Counted from the first letter of the stretch, positions 1 through 7,935 are shown. The stretch: DNA of 8,675 bases from Pseudomonadota bacterium (GCA_021836225.1 JAKBJA010000127.1:1-8675), one strand, 5' to 3'. A program made the numbers and translations. Notes: a model not told the origin generated them from the letters alone.

Positions 1-45
1 TTGACATGGTGGGGGTCGTTGGTTCGAGTCCAATCGCGCCTACCA
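1..45 (+). tRNA. tRNA-Val (anticodon GAC), 3' part only
   Basis: The window opens at the anticodon loop TTGACAT (1-7), which gives anticodon GAC (valine, GTC/GTT codons). It continues with the 3' anticodon stem GGTGG (8-12), variable loop (13-17), T arm GTTGG-TTCGAGT-CCAAT (18-34), the 3' acceptor strand CGCGCCT (35-41), discriminator A42 and an encoded CCA (43-45). The 5' half lies outside the window. The gene sits 196 bp upstream of thrS on the same strand. No terminator appears directly after it, so its transcript may run into the thrS leader. Confidence 0.95.
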
Positions 46-53
46 ATATTTAA

Positions 54-94
54 GGGGTCGGGATGACCCGGTTTCAAGAGGGGCTGAACAGCCC
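54..94 (+). other. Two small hairpins at the 5' end of the thrS leader
   Basis: GGGTC (55-59) pairs with GACCC (65-69). GGGCT (81-85) pairs with AGCCC (90-94) around a GAAC tetraloop. They lie between tRNA-Val and the leader-peptide ribosome-binding site. They could be part of a structured thrS 5' UTR or signals for processing the tRNA 3' end. The pairing is visible in the sequence; the function is unknown. Confidence 0.4.
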
Positions 95-108
95 ACGGAG
101 GTTGCGAA

Positions 109-144
109 ATGTCACCGCGAACTAGCAAGGCAATCACAGGATAA
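109..144 (+). CDS. Possible thrS leader peptide (11 codons)
   Basis: A short ATG frame encodes MSPRTSKAITG and ends at TAA (142-144). It has an excellent ribosome-binding site, GGAGGT at 97-102, 6 nt before the ATG, better than that of thrS itself. Two of its eleven residues are threonine (ACT at 121, ACA at 136), and it lies between tRNA-Val and an intrinsic terminator placed just before thrS. That is the layout of a transcription attenuator. Codons 3-7 lie in the 5' arm of the large leader hairpin (117-128 with 156-166), so translation would disrupt that structure. Two Thr codons is few compared with classical amino-acid leaders, so a chance ORF cannot be excluded. Confidence 0.4.
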   Translation: MSPRTSKAITG

Positions 145-166
145 ACCCCGGCGCATTGCTGTTCGC
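117..166 (+). promoter_or_regulatory. Large hairpin of the thrS leader
   Basis: GCGAAC (117-122) pairs with GTTCGC (161-166), and AGCAA (124-128) pairs with TTGCT (156-160), leaving T123 bulged: 11 base pairs in all. The 5' arm lies inside the putative leader peptide. Alternative pairings exist: GCAG (165-168) with CTGC (175-178); CCGGC (148-152) with GCCGG in the terminator (205-209); and CCGCG (115-119) with CGCGG in the terminator 5' arm (201-205). These make a switch between terminator and antiterminator forms possible but do not prove one. Confidence 0.4.
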
Positions 167-195
167 AGTTGTTTCTGCTTCTTCTTGTAGTTTCC

Positions 196-223
196 AAAAG
201 CGCGGCCGGTCCGCGCTTTTTTT
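196..223 (+). terminator. Intrinsic terminator or attenuator just before thrS
   Basis: AAAAGCGCGG (196-205) pairs perfectly with CCGCGCTTTT (211-220) around a 5-nt loop, and the T run spans 217-223. It ends 18 nt before the thrS ATG and 6 nt before the thrS Shine-Dalgarno. RNA from tRNA-Val or from a leader promoter must pass it to express thrS. It may simply end the tRNA transcript, but its place inside the thrS leader favours regulated read-through. Confidence 0.8.
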
Positions 224-241
224 CATTCTGGAGTCTGGTTC

Positions 242-2155
242 ATGGTCAACGTCACGCTTCCCGATGGTTCGGTCCGGCAGTTCGAGGACCCGGTCACGGT
301 CGCACAAGTCGCATCCAGCATCGGCGCGGGCCTCGCCAAGGCGGCGCTCGCCGGCAAGGTGAACGGCAAGCTGGTCGACACCAGCCACCTGATCGATGCG
401 GATGCGCAGCTGGCCATCGTCACCGCCAAGGACGCCGAAGCACTCGATCTCATCCGCCACGATGCCGCGCACGTGATGGCGCAGGCGGTGCAGGAGCTTT
501 ATCCCGGCACCCAGGTCACCATCGGCCCGTCGATCGAGGACGGTTTCTACTACGACTTCGCGCGCGAAACGCCCTTCACCCCGGAAGACCTGGAGAAGAT
601 CGAGAAGCGCATGGACGAGATCGTCAAGCGCGACCTGCCGATCCAGCGCGAGGTATGGGAGCGCGAGGACGCCAAGCGCGCCTTCGCCGAACTGGGCGAG
701 ACCTACAAGGTGCAGATCATCGACGAGGTGATTCCTGCCGGCGAGGAACTCAGCATCTACCGCCAGGGCGACTGGTTCGACGTCTGCCGCGGCCCGCACC
801 TGCCCTCGACCGGCAAGCTGCCGCGCGCGTTCAAGCTGATGAAGCTGGCCGGCGCCTACTGGCGCGGCGATTCGAAGAACCCGATGCTGCAGCGCATCTA
901 CGGCACGGCGTGGGCGAAGAAGGAAGACCTCGACGCCTATCTGCACCGGCTGGAAGAAGCCGAGAAACGCGACCACCGCAAGCTGGCGAAACAGCTCGAC
1001 CTCCTGCACATGCAGGACGAGGCGCCGGGCATGGTGTTCTGGCACCCCAAGGGCTGGATCGTGTGGCAGCAGATCGAACAGTACATGCGGCAGAAATTTG
1101 TCGAATACGGCTATCAGGAAGTGCGCACCCCGGCGGTGATGGACCGCAGCATGTGGGAGAAATCCGGCCACTGGGAAAACTACCGCGACAACATGTTCAC
1201 CACCGCGTCGGAAAACCGCGACTACGCGGTGAAACCGATGAACTGCCCGGGCCACGTGCAGATTTTCAACAGCGGCCTGCATTCCTACCGTGACCTGCCG
1301 TTGCGCCTCGCCGAATTTGGCTCGTGTCACCGCAAGGAGCCCTCGGGCGCGCTGCACGGCATCATGCGCGTGCGCGGCTTCACCCAGGACGACGCCCACA
1401 TCTTCTGCACCGAAGACCATATCGAGCAGGAGGTGGCTGATTTCATCGTCATGCTGCAGAAGGTCTACACTGACTTCGGCTTCAACGACGTGCTGGTTAA
1501 ACTGTCGACCCGGCCCGAGAAGCGCGTCGGCTCGGATGAAAGCTGGGACAAGGCGGAAGCCGCGCTGGCGGCGGCCCTGGACAAGAACAAGCTGGCCTAC
1601 GACCTGCAGCCGGGCGAGGGCGCCTTCTACGGCCCCAAGATCGAGTTCACGCTGAAGGACACGCTCGGCCGGTTGTGGCAGTGCGGCACCATCCAGCTCG
1701 ACTTCAACCTGCCGGTGCGCCTCGGCGCCGAGTTCGTCGACGAGGACAACAGCCGCAAGCCCCCGGTGATGCTGCACCGCGCCATCCTCGGCTCGATGGA
1801 GCGCTTCATCGGCATCCTGATCGAGCACCATGCCGGCAACTTCCCGCTGTGGCTGGCGCCGGTGCAGGTGATGGTGATGAACATCAGCGAAAACCAGGCC
1901 GGCTATGCGCAAAAAGTGACCCAGGCGCTGCGCGAGGCGGGCATCCGGGCCGTGTCGGACTTGAGTAATAACAAAATTAACTATAAAATTCGGGAACATA
2001 GCTTGCAGAAGCTGCCTTATCAGGTGGTCGTCGGCGACAAGGAAATGGAGTCCGGTGTGGTCTCCGTCCGTGCCCGCGGCAACCTGGACTTGGGGCAGCT
2101 CGGTTTGGATGACTTGATTGCGCGCCTGAAAGCGGAAACGCTGGCGCGACAGTAA
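242..2155 (+). CDS. thrS: Threonyl-tRNA synthetase (ThrRS)
   Basis: This cytoplasmic class II synthetase charges tRNA-Thr with threonine using ATP. The 637-aa length is normal for the full bacterial form. In order: an N-terminal TGS domain (about 1-62), an editing domain with H73, H77, C182 and H186 (RHDAAH and VCRGPH), which hydrolyses Ser-tRNA-Thr, the class II catalytic core (about 245-535), and the C-terminal anticodon-binding domain (about 540-637). The catalytic zinc ligands are C335 (MNCPGH), H386 (DDAHIF) and H512 (MLHRAI). Motif 2 is around [13 protein letters not shown] (359-371). GGAG at 230-233 lies 8 nt before the ATG, and the VNVTLPDGS start is typical of the family. Near the 3' end, codons for about residues 574-583 switch to AT-rich synonyms, which may hide an infC promoter. 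E. coli ThrRS represses its own translation through tRNA-like leader structures. Here the leader instead carries a terminator. Confidence 0.98.
   Translation: MVNVTLPDGSVRQFEDPVTVAQVASSIGAGLAKAALAGKVNGKLVDTSHLIDADAQLAIVTAKDAEALDLIRHDAAHVMAQAVQELYPGTQVTIGPSIEDGFYYDFARETPFTPEDLEKIEKRMDEIVKRDLPIQREVWEREDAKRAFAELGETYKVQIIDEVIPAGEELSIYRQGDWFDVCRGPHLPSTGKLPRAFKLMKLAGAYWRGDSKNPMLQRIYGTAWAKKEDLDAYLHRLEEAEKRDHRKLAKQLDLLHMQDEAPGMVFWHPKGWIVWQQIEQYMRQKFVEYGYQEVRTPAVMDRSMWEKSGHWENYRDNMFTTASENRDYAVKPMNCPGHVQIFNSGLHSYRDLPLRLAEFGSCHRKEPSGALHGIMRVRGFTQDDAHIFCTEDHIEQEVADFIVMLQKVYTDFGFNDVLVKLSTRPEKRVGSDESWDKAEAALAAALDKNKLAYDLQPGEGAFYGPKIEFTLKDTLGRLWQCGTIQLDFNLPVRLGAEFVDEDNSRKPPVMLHRAILGSMERFIGILIEHHAGNFPLWLAPVQVMVMNISENQAGYAQKVTQALREAGIRAVSDLSNNKINYKIREHSLQKLPYQVVVGDKEMESGVVSVRARGNLDLGQLGLDDLIARLKAETLARQ
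1961..1989 (+). promoter_or_regulatory. Candidate infC promoter inside the thrS coding region
   Basis: TTGAGT (1961-1966) and TAAAAT (1984-1989) are separated by 17 nt and match the sigma-70 consensus at 4/6 and 5/6. The stretch is strikingly AT-rich in a GC-rich gene: residues [10 protein letters not shown] use AGT, AAT, ATT, TAT and AAA where the rest of thrS prefers AGC, AAC, ATC, TAC and AAG. E. coli is known to carry infC promoters within thrS. The promoter role is inferred from the match, the codon shift and this precedent. Confidence 0.5.
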
Positions 2156-2159
2156 CAGC

Positions 2160-2230
2160 GGTCAAACAAGGCGTTGGGGCCTCCTGCGAGGGATTCGGCC
2201 CCGCGCCTTCTTTATTTGTTTGACCTTTTT
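2160..2230 (+). terminator. Long stem-loop with T run between thrS and infC (attenuator or terminator-like)
   Basis: Three nested helices fit one hairpin. GGTCAAACA (2160-2168) pairs with TGTTTGACC (2217-2225), AGGCG (2169-2173) with CGCCT (2204-2208), and GGGGCC (2176-2181) with GGCCCC (2197-2202). The outer helix is separated from the middle one by an 8-nt 3' bulge and is followed at once by TTTTT (2226-2230). Without the outer helix, the inner stem is followed by a T-rich tract (2208-2221) and could act alone. It starts 5 nt after the thrS stop and ends 42 nt before the infC start, so it could limit read-through or act in infC control. Confidence 0.5.
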
Positions 2231-2260
2231 GCCTTGGCGCTGGGCGTCAGGTTTTTATTT

Positions 2261-2272
2261 GGAGAACGGCTC

Positions 2273-2275
<3 letters not shown>
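2261..2275 (+). promoter_or_regulatory. Ribosome-binding site that fixes the ATC start of infC
   Basis: GGAGAA begins at 2261, and the purine core GGAG (2261-2264) is 8 nt from ATC (2273-2275). It is the only good Shine-Dalgarno near the point where IF3 homology begins. The in-frame codons just upstream (CGG, CTC) are not starts, and the nearby ATT at 2257-2259 is out of frame. Confidence 0.8.
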
Positions 2276-2797
<522 letters not shown>

Positions 2798-2880
2798 CGG
2801 TTTACGAGACCGGCGTTTCTCGGCCCCTGGCTGGTTAATCTAGCGGGGTTCATACGCCACACAATACGTGCAGTCGGGTT

Positions 2881-2909
2881 GGTGAAGCATTCCACGTCGT
2901 GGGATCACC
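2881..2909 (+). promoter_or_regulatory. Candidate L20 autoregulatory operator hairpin before rpmI
   Basis: GGTGA (2881-2885) pairs with TCACC (2905-2909). Inside it, TTCCAC (2890-2895) pairs with GTGGGA (2899-2904, one G-U) around a GTC loop, leaving an adenine-bearing bulge AGCA (2886-2889) on the 5' side. The hairpin ends 27 nt before the rpmI start. In E. coli, L20 represses rpmI-rplT translation by binding mRNA that mimics its 23S rRNA site, including an irregular stem with unpaired adenines. The structure is seen; the L20 role is inferred from position and shape. Confidence 0.4.
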
Positions 2910-2936
2910 TGGCCGCATGAGATAAAAGGAAGCATC

Positions 2937-3134
2937 ATGCCTAAGATGAAAAGCAAGAGCGGCGCCGCCAAGCGGTTCCGCGCGCTGGGCGGCGGCGGGT
3001 TCAAGCGCTCGCACGCGTTCATGCGTCACATTCTCACCAAGAAGAGCACCAAGCGTAAGCGCCAGTTGCGCGGCATGGAAACCGTCAATGCCAGCAACCA
3101 CAAAGCGGTTGCACGCATGTTGCCCTACGCATAA
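2937..3134 (+). CDS. rpmI: 50S ribosomal protein L35 (bL35)
   Basis: This small, very basic large-subunit protein of 65 aa has the family's usual length. Recognisable segments are the N-terminal [13 protein letters not shown], the central [20 protein letters not shown] block and the C-terminal LPYA. AAGGA (2926-2930) lies 6 nt upstream of the ATG. It follows infC by 139 bp, and the ATG of rplT comes 12 nt after its TAA, so rpmI and rplT should be co-translated, as in E. coli where L20 control of rpmI also sets rplT output. The 139-bp gap holds the possible L20 operator; I see no convincing promoter there. Confidence 0.97.
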   Translation: MPKMKSKSGAAKRFRALGGGGFKRSHAFMRHILTKKSTKRKRQLRGMETVNASNHKAVARMLPYA

Positions 3135-3146
3135 AGGAGAGAAACC

Positions 3147-3506
3147 ATGCCACGCGTCAAACGGGGTGTAACCGCCCGCGCCAGCCACAAGAAAGTCCTC
3201 GATGCCGCCAAAGGCTATCGCGGCCGTCGCAAGAACGTATTCCGCGTCGCCAACGAAGCGGTGATGAAGGCCGGTCAGTACCAGTACCGCGACCGTCGTC
3301 AGCGCAAGCGCCAGTTCCGCGCACTGTGGATCGCCCGTATCAACGCCGCCTCGCGGCAGCACGGCCTGACCTACAGCGTGTTCATGAACGGCTTGAGCCG
3401 CGCCGAGATCGGGATCGACCGCAAGGTGCTGTCCGATATCGCGATCTTCGACAAGGACGCCTTTGCCAAGATCGTCGATCAGGTCAAGGCCAAGCTCGCT
3501 GCGTAA
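3147..3506 (+). CDS. rplT: 50S ribosomal protein L20 (bL20)
   Basis: This 119-aa protein binds 23S rRNA early in 50S assembly and in E. coli also represses its own operon. The start [18 protein letters not shown], the arginine/lysine-rich N-terminal helix ([35 protein letters not shown]) and the globular C domain ([20 protein letters not shown]) match the family over its full length. AGGAG at 3135-3139, directly after the rpmI stop, is 7 nt from the ATG. A strong terminator starts 12 nt after the stop, so rplT looks like the last gene of the thrS-infC-rpmI-rplT unit. Confidence 0.98.
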   Translation: MPRVKRGVTARASHKKVLDAAKGYRGRRKNVFRVANEAVMKAGQYQYRDRRQRKRQFRALWIARINAASRQHGLTYSVFMNGLSRAEIGIDRKVLSDIAIFDKDAFAKIVDQVKAKLAA

Positions 3507-3518
3507 GCAACACCGAAG

Positions 3519-3552
3519 CAACAAGAAAAGGCCGCAAGGCCTTTTTTTGTTG
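3519..3552 (+). terminator. Intrinsic terminator after rplT
   Basis: Positions 3519-3533 pair with 3538-3552 over 15 bp with one G-T wobble, closed by a stable GCAA tetraloop (3534-3537). The GC core is GGCC/GGCC and seven T residues (3542-3548) follow it. It separates the ribosomal protein genes from pheST. The flanking A-rich side could also support termination on the other strand. Confidence 0.9.
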
Positions 3553-3575
3553 GTGCGGCCTCAATAACAAAAAAG

Positions 3576-4692
<1,117 letters not shown>

Positions 4693-4708
4693 TTAGATCG
4701 AATACATC

Positions 4709-7054
4709 ATGCAATTTCCAGAATCCTGGCTGCGCAGCCTGGTCAATCCCGCGCTCGATACCGCCCAGCTGGCCCACGCCGTGACCATGGCCGGTCTCGA
4801 GGTGGAAGCGCTGGTGCCGGCCGCGCCGCCCTTCAACAACGTGGTGGTGGCGGAGATCCTGTCGGCGGAAAAACACCCGGACGCCGATCGCCTGCGCGTA
4901 TGCCAGGTCGACGTCGGCGAAGCCGCGCCGGTCACCATCGTGTGCGGCGCACCGAATGCGGCGGCCGGCCTCAAGGTGCCGTGCGCGCGTCCCGGGGCGA
5001 AGCTGCCCGGCATCGAGATCAAGGTCGCCAAGGTGCGCGGCGTCGAGTCCTTCGGCATGCTTTGCTCGACCAGGGAGCTCGGCCTGGAAGGCGCGGCCGA
5101 CGGCCTGATGGTGCTGGATGACGACGCCCCGGTGGGCGAGGATTTCCGCAGCTGGCTCAACCTCGACGACACCCTGATTACGCTCAAGCTCACCCCCAAC
5201 CGCGCGGATTGCCTGTCGATGCAGGGACTGGCGCGCGAAATCGGCGCCATAACCGGCGCCGAGGTGCGGCTGCCGCAAATCGCCGAGGTCGCCGAACGCA
5301 TCCAGGACAGGGTGCCAGTGCACGTGTCGGCGCCCGAAGCCTGCCCACTGTATCTGGGGCGCGTGGTGCGCGGCATCAATGCGCAGGCCGCCACGCCGCG
5401 CTGGATGGCGGAGCGGCTGGAGCGCTGCGGCATCCGTCCGCTGCTGGCGCCGGTCGATATCACCAATTACGTGTTGCTCGAGCTCGGCCAGCCGATGCAT
5501 GCTTTCGCCCTGTCGCGCCTCAATGGCGGCATCGAGGTGCGGCTGGCCCGGCCGGGCGAGACCCTCGAACTGCTGAACGGCCAGATGGCCGAACTCGCGC
5601 CCGACATGCTGGTGGTCGCCGATGCCAATGGGCCGGTGGCGCTGGCCGGGATCATGGGCGGGCTGCCGACCAGCGTCGAGCGCGTCACGGTCGACGTGTT
5701 CCTGGAAGCCGCGTTCTTCGCGCCGGTGGCGATCGCCGGCCGCGCGCGGCGGTTGGGACTGTCCACCGATTCGTCGCACCGCTTCGAGCGCGGCGTCGAT
5801 TTCGGCGCCACCCGCCAGGCGATGGAGCGCGCCACCCAGTTGCTGCTCGACATCTGCGGCGGCCAGGCCGGGCCGATTACCGAGGCGGCAGCCGCCTTGC
5901 CCAGGCGCGAGCCGATCACCCTGCGGCTGGCGCGCCTCGCGCGCGTGGCCGGCGTCGAACTTGGCGCGGATGAAGTGGTGCGCGGCCTCGCCGCACTCGG
6001 CGCGGACGTCGAACGCCAGGACGATCGCCTGATCGTCACGCCGCCGAGCTTCCGCTTCGATCTGGCGATCGAGGAAGACCTGATCGAAGAGGCGGTGCGC
6101 CTGTTCGGCTACGACAACATTCCGGCGCAGCCGCCGGCTGCGCCCTCGCGCATGCTGCCGCAGGACGAAACCATGCTGGCCGACGACAGCCTGCGCCAGA
6201 TGCTGGTCGATCTGGATTACCAGGAAGTCATCACCTACAGCTTCGTCGACCCGGCGTGGGAAACCGCGCTCGATGCCGGCGCCCGTCCGCTGCCGCTCGC
6301 CAACCCGCTGGCCAGCCAGCTGTCGGCGATGCGCACCACGCTGTGGGGCGGCCTGCTCGAAACCCTGCGCCACAACCTCAACCGTCAGCAAGCGCGGGTG
6401 CGCATCTTCGAACTGGGGCGGGTATACCGCTCGCAGACCGAGCAGCCGATGAAGCTGGGTGGACTGGCTTACGGCGACGTGCTGCCCGAGCAATGGGGTG
6501 CCGCCGCGCGCCGCGTCGATTTCTTCGATCTCAAGGGTGACCTGGAACGGCTGTTCGGGCATGCGCTCGAGTCCCGGTCTGGAACCCATCCTGCGCTGCA
6601 TCCGGGACAGAGTGCCGAAGTGTGGGCCGATGGCCGGGCCATCGGCTGGATCGGCGCCCTGCATCCGCGCCTGGTGCAGGCATTCGACCTGGCGGCCGCG
6701 CCGGTGCTGTTCGAACTCGACAGCCATGTGGTGGCGCAGCGCCACCTGCCGCGTCATGCGACCCTGTCGCGCTTCCCGCTGGTGCGGCGCGATCTGGCCT
6801 TCGTGCTGGATGCCCACACCCCGGCCGGAGAACTGCTGGACGCGTTGCGCGAAGCTGCGGCAGCGAGCGTGCGCTCAATCGACGTGTTCGACGACTACCG
6901 CGGAAAAGGTGTGGCAGAAAACCAAAAAAGCCTTGCTATTCGGGTAGTTATGCAAGATACTGAACGCACATTGACGGATCAGGAAGTGGAGGATGCAGTG
7001 CAAAAACTGGTCGATGCCGCGCTTCGTCAGTGCAATGCCGCATTGCGTGCTTGA
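4709..7054 (+). CDS. pheT: Phenylalanyl-tRNA synthetase beta subunit
   Basis: This is the partner of PheS, 781 aa (E. coli 795), giving tRNA binding and hydrolysis of mischarged Tyr-tRNA-Phe. In order: MQFPESWLRSLV start; EMAP-like OB tRNA-binding domain (about 40-150, HPDADRLRVCQVDVG at 56-70); B3/B4 editing domain (about 210-385, with GQPMHAF around H264, E333 and TDSSHRFERG at 353-362); B5 domain (about 400-475); catalytic-like core (about 480-680); and C-terminal FDX-ACB anticodon-binding domain (about 690-781, SRFPLVRRDLAFV). The ATG lies 16 nt after the pheS stop with no obvious Shine-Dalgarno, so translational coupling to pheS is likely. Codons for about residues 730-755 turn AT-rich, which may reflect an ihfA promoter. 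The stop codon lies in the first of three operator-like repeats. Confidence 0.97.
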   Translation: MQFPESWLRSLVNPALDTAQLAHAVTMAGLEVEALVPAAPPFNNVVVAEILSAEKHPDADRLRVCQVDVGEAAPVTIVCGAPNAAAGLKVPCARPGAKLPGIEIKVAKVRGVESFGMLCSTRELGLEGAADGLMVLDDDAPVGEDFRSWLNLDDTLITLKLTPNRADCLSMQGLAREIGAITGAEVRLPQIAEVAERIQDRVPVHVSAPEACPLYLGRVVRGINAQAATPRWMAERLERCGIRPLLAPVDITNYVLLELGQPMHAFALSRLNGGIEVRLARPGETLELLNGQMAELAPDMLVVADANGPVALAGIMGGLPTSVERVTVDVFLEAAFFAPVAIAGRARRLGLSTDSSHRFERGVDFGATRQAMERATQLLLDICGGQAGPITEAAAALPRREPITLRLARLARVAGVELGADEVVRGLAALGADVERQDDRLIVTPPSFRFDLAIEEDLIEEAVRLFGYDNIPAQPPAAPSRMLPQDETMLADDSLRQMLVDLDYQEVITYSFVDPAWETALDAGARPLPLANPLASQLSAMRTTLWGGLLETLRHNLNRQQARVRIFELGRVYRSQTEQPMKLGGLAYGDVLPEQWGAAARRVDFFDLKGDLERLFGHALESRSGTHPALHPGQSAEVWADGRAIGWIGALHPRLVQAFDLAAAPVLFELDSHVVAQRHLPRHATLSRFPLVRRDLAFVLDAHTPAGELLDALREAAAASVRSIDVFDDYRGKGVAENQKSLAIRVVMQDTERTLTDQEVEDAVQKLVDAALRQCNAALRA
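6933..6961 (+). promoter_or_regulatory. Candidate ihfA promoter inside pheT
   Basis: TTGCTA (6933-6938) and GATACT (6956-6961) are 17 nt apart, each 4/6 to sigma-70 boxes. The surrounding codons (CTT, GCT, ATT, GTA, GTT, GAT, ACT) are AT-rich synonyms unlike the rest of pheT. It lies about 190 nt before the ihfA start. E. coli ihfA is also expressed from a promoter within pheT. The match is modest. Confidence 0.35.
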
Positions 7055-7116
7055 CGCAAAAAAGTAGTTGACGCGTGCATAACGCAAAACCGATTTTGTT
7101 GGCGCGTGCTTGACGC
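7045..7116. repeat. Three iterated dyads GCGT-N5-ACGC across the pheT end and before ihfA
   Basis: GCGTGCTTGACGC occurs at 7045-7057 and identically at 7104-7116, and the variant GCGTGCATAACGC lies at 7073-7085. Each is an interrupted palindrome GCGT-N5-ACGC, extended to five base pairs per arm in the two identical copies. Starts are 28 and 31 nt apart, near three helical turns. A further TTGACGC sits at 7068-7074. The first copy covers the pheT stop codon, and the last ends 33 nt before ihfA. This looks like an operator array for a dimeric DNA-binding protein. The binding protein is unknown. Confidence 0.6.
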
Positions 7117-7149
7117 GATTTTCCACCAGCCATCCCAACCAATACGACC

Positions 7150-7461
7150 ATGACCACCCTCACCAAAGCTGATCTGGCCGAACTGCTGTTCGAAAAAGTG
7201 GGCTTGAACAAGCGCGAAGCCAAGGACGTCGTCGAGTCCTTCTTCGACGAAATCCGTTTGTCGCTCGAGAAGGGCGACATCGTCAAACTGTCCGGATTCG
7301 GCAATTTTCAGTGCCGCGAGAAACCGCAGCGACCCGGCCGCAATCCCAAAACCGGCGAAGAAATGCCGATTTCCGCGCGTCGCGTGGTGACCTTCCACGC
7401 CAGCCAGAAACTCAAGTCCCAGGTCGAAGGCGCACAAGTTGGAACGCCCAGCGAAGAGTGA
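7150..7461 (+). CDS. ihfA: Integration host factor, alpha subunit
   Basis: IHF-alpha pairs with IHF-beta (not in this window) to bind and sharply bend DNA in nucleoid structure, transcription and recombination. The 103-aa product has the helical dimerisation half ([26 protein letters not shown], 4-29), KLSGFGNF (46-53), and the DNA-contacting beta arm [10 protein letters not shown] (61-70), with P66 matching the intercalating proline of E. coli Ihf[15 protein letters not shown] follows. The [10 protein letters not shown] and SQKLK pattern supports alpha rather than beta or HU. No good Shine-Dalgarno precedes the ATG at 7150, so pheT coupling or a weak start is possible. Position after pheT is the same as in E. 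coli. The start of the next gene overlaps its last 23 nt. Confidence 0.95.
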   Translation: MTTLTKADLAELLFEKVGLNKREAKDVVESFFDEIRLSLEKGDIVKLSGFGNFQCREKPQRPGRNPKTGEEMPISARRVVTFHASQKLKSQVEGAQVGTPSEE

Positions 7462-7804
7462 GCTTCCGCCGATTCCGGCCAAACGGTATTTCACCATCGG
7501 TGAGGTGTCCGAACTCTGCGCCGTCAAGGCGCATGTGCTGCGATACTGGGAACAGGAATTCAGCCAGTTGCACCCGGTCAAGCGGCGCGGCAACCGGCGC
7601 TACTACCAGCATCACGAAGTCCTGCTGATCCGTCGCATTCGCGAACTGCTGTACGAAGAGGGATTTACCATCAGCGGTGCGCGCCAGCGACTGGAGCACG
7701 ATGCCGAAGCGCCTCCCGAGAAGGCGCCTGCGCCGGCTGCAAATGCGCTGGATGTCGGCAAACTGCGCGCAGAAATCACAGCGATTCTGAAAATATTGGG
7801 CTGA
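7439..7804 (+). CDS. Small MerR-family transcriptional regulator
   Basis: The product is 121 aa. A MerR-type winged helix-turn-helix spans about 16-85: [26 protein letters not shown] (16-41), the wing KRRGNRRYY (48-56), then [27 protein letters not shown] (59-85). The tail is a short proline/alanine-rich linker and a helix ending KILG. There is no effector domain and only one cysteine (C27), so metal sensing of the MerR/CueR kind is not indicated. The start is TTG at 7439, inside ihfA in another frame, with GAAGG (7426-7430) 8 nt upstream. The next usable in-frame start, GTG at 7505, would cut into the helix-turn-helix. The 23-nt overlap suggests translational coupling with ihfA. Target genes are unknown; the dyad array before ihfA is an obvious candidate site, by inference only. 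Confidence 0.85.
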   Translation: MERPAKSELPPIPAKRYFTIGEVSELCAVKAHVLRYWEQEFSQLHPVKRRGNRRYYQHHEVLLIRRIRELLYEEGFTISGARQRLEHDAEAPPEKAPAPAANALDVGKLRAEITAILKILG

Positions 7805-7830
7805 CAGGCTTCCGCCTGGTGATGCTCCTC

Positions 7831-7839
7831 TGTTAGAAT
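7831..7839 (+). promoter_or_regulatory. Extended -10 box of the tRNA-Pro promoter
   Basis: TAGAAT (7834-7839) matches TATAAT at 5/6 and is preceded by TGT, forming an extended -10 that can make up for the poor -35 (TTCCGC at 7810-7815, 18-nt spacer). A GC-rich stretch follows (CCTGGGC, 7840-7846), typical of discriminators of stringently controlled stable-RNA promoters. It lies 12 nt before the mature tRNA 5' end. Confidence 0.6.
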
Positions 7840-7851
7840 CCTGGGCTTCGT

Positions 7852-7928
7852 CGGGGCGTAGCGCAGCCTGGTAGCGCACCTGCATGGGGTGCAGGGGGTC
7901 GGAAGTTCGAATCTTCTCGCCCCGACCA
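7852..7928 (+). tRNA. tRNA-Pro (anticodon GGG)
   Basis: A complete 77-nt cloverleaf. Acceptor CGGGGCG (7852-7858) pairs with CGCCCCG (7918-7924). The D stem is GCGC/GCGC (7861-7864, 7874-7877). Anticodon stem CCTGC/GCAGG (7879-7883, 7891-7895) holds loop ATGGGGT with anticodon GGG (7886-7888), reading CCC and CCT. The T arm is GGAAG-TTCGAAT-CTTCT (7901-7917), followed by A7925 and an encoded CCA (7926-7928). C at position 1 of the acceptor is usual for bacterial tRNA-Pro. It has its own -10 box and terminator. Confidence 0.98.
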
Positions 7929-7935
7929 ATAAATC

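Noticed and set aside
169..1293. 374-aa frame on the + strand from the thrS leader
   Set aside because: It runs through the terminator and overlaps thrS in another phase, and the translation is Arg/Gly-rich with no motif.
134..1999. 621-aa open frame on the minus strand across thrS
   Set aside because: It is antisense to an unmistakable thrS. The sequence is compositionally biased, low in recognisable motifs and explained by GC-rich codon use leaving the opposite strand open.
2174..2272. N-terminal extension of IF3 from TTG 2174
   Set aside because: No Shine-Dalgarno, no resemblance to IF3, and the codons coincide with the thrS-infC stem-loop. ATC 2273 fits homology and spacing.
2801..2830. 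Terminator after infC
   Set aside because: CGAGA (2805-2809) and TCTCG (2818-2822) could form a weak 5-bp stem, but no T run follows and rpmI should be co-transcribed.
7045..7116. CRISPR array or replication iterons
   Set aside because: Only three 13-nt units with spacers of 15 and 18 nt, no replication gene and no cas genes nearby; operator sites explain it better.
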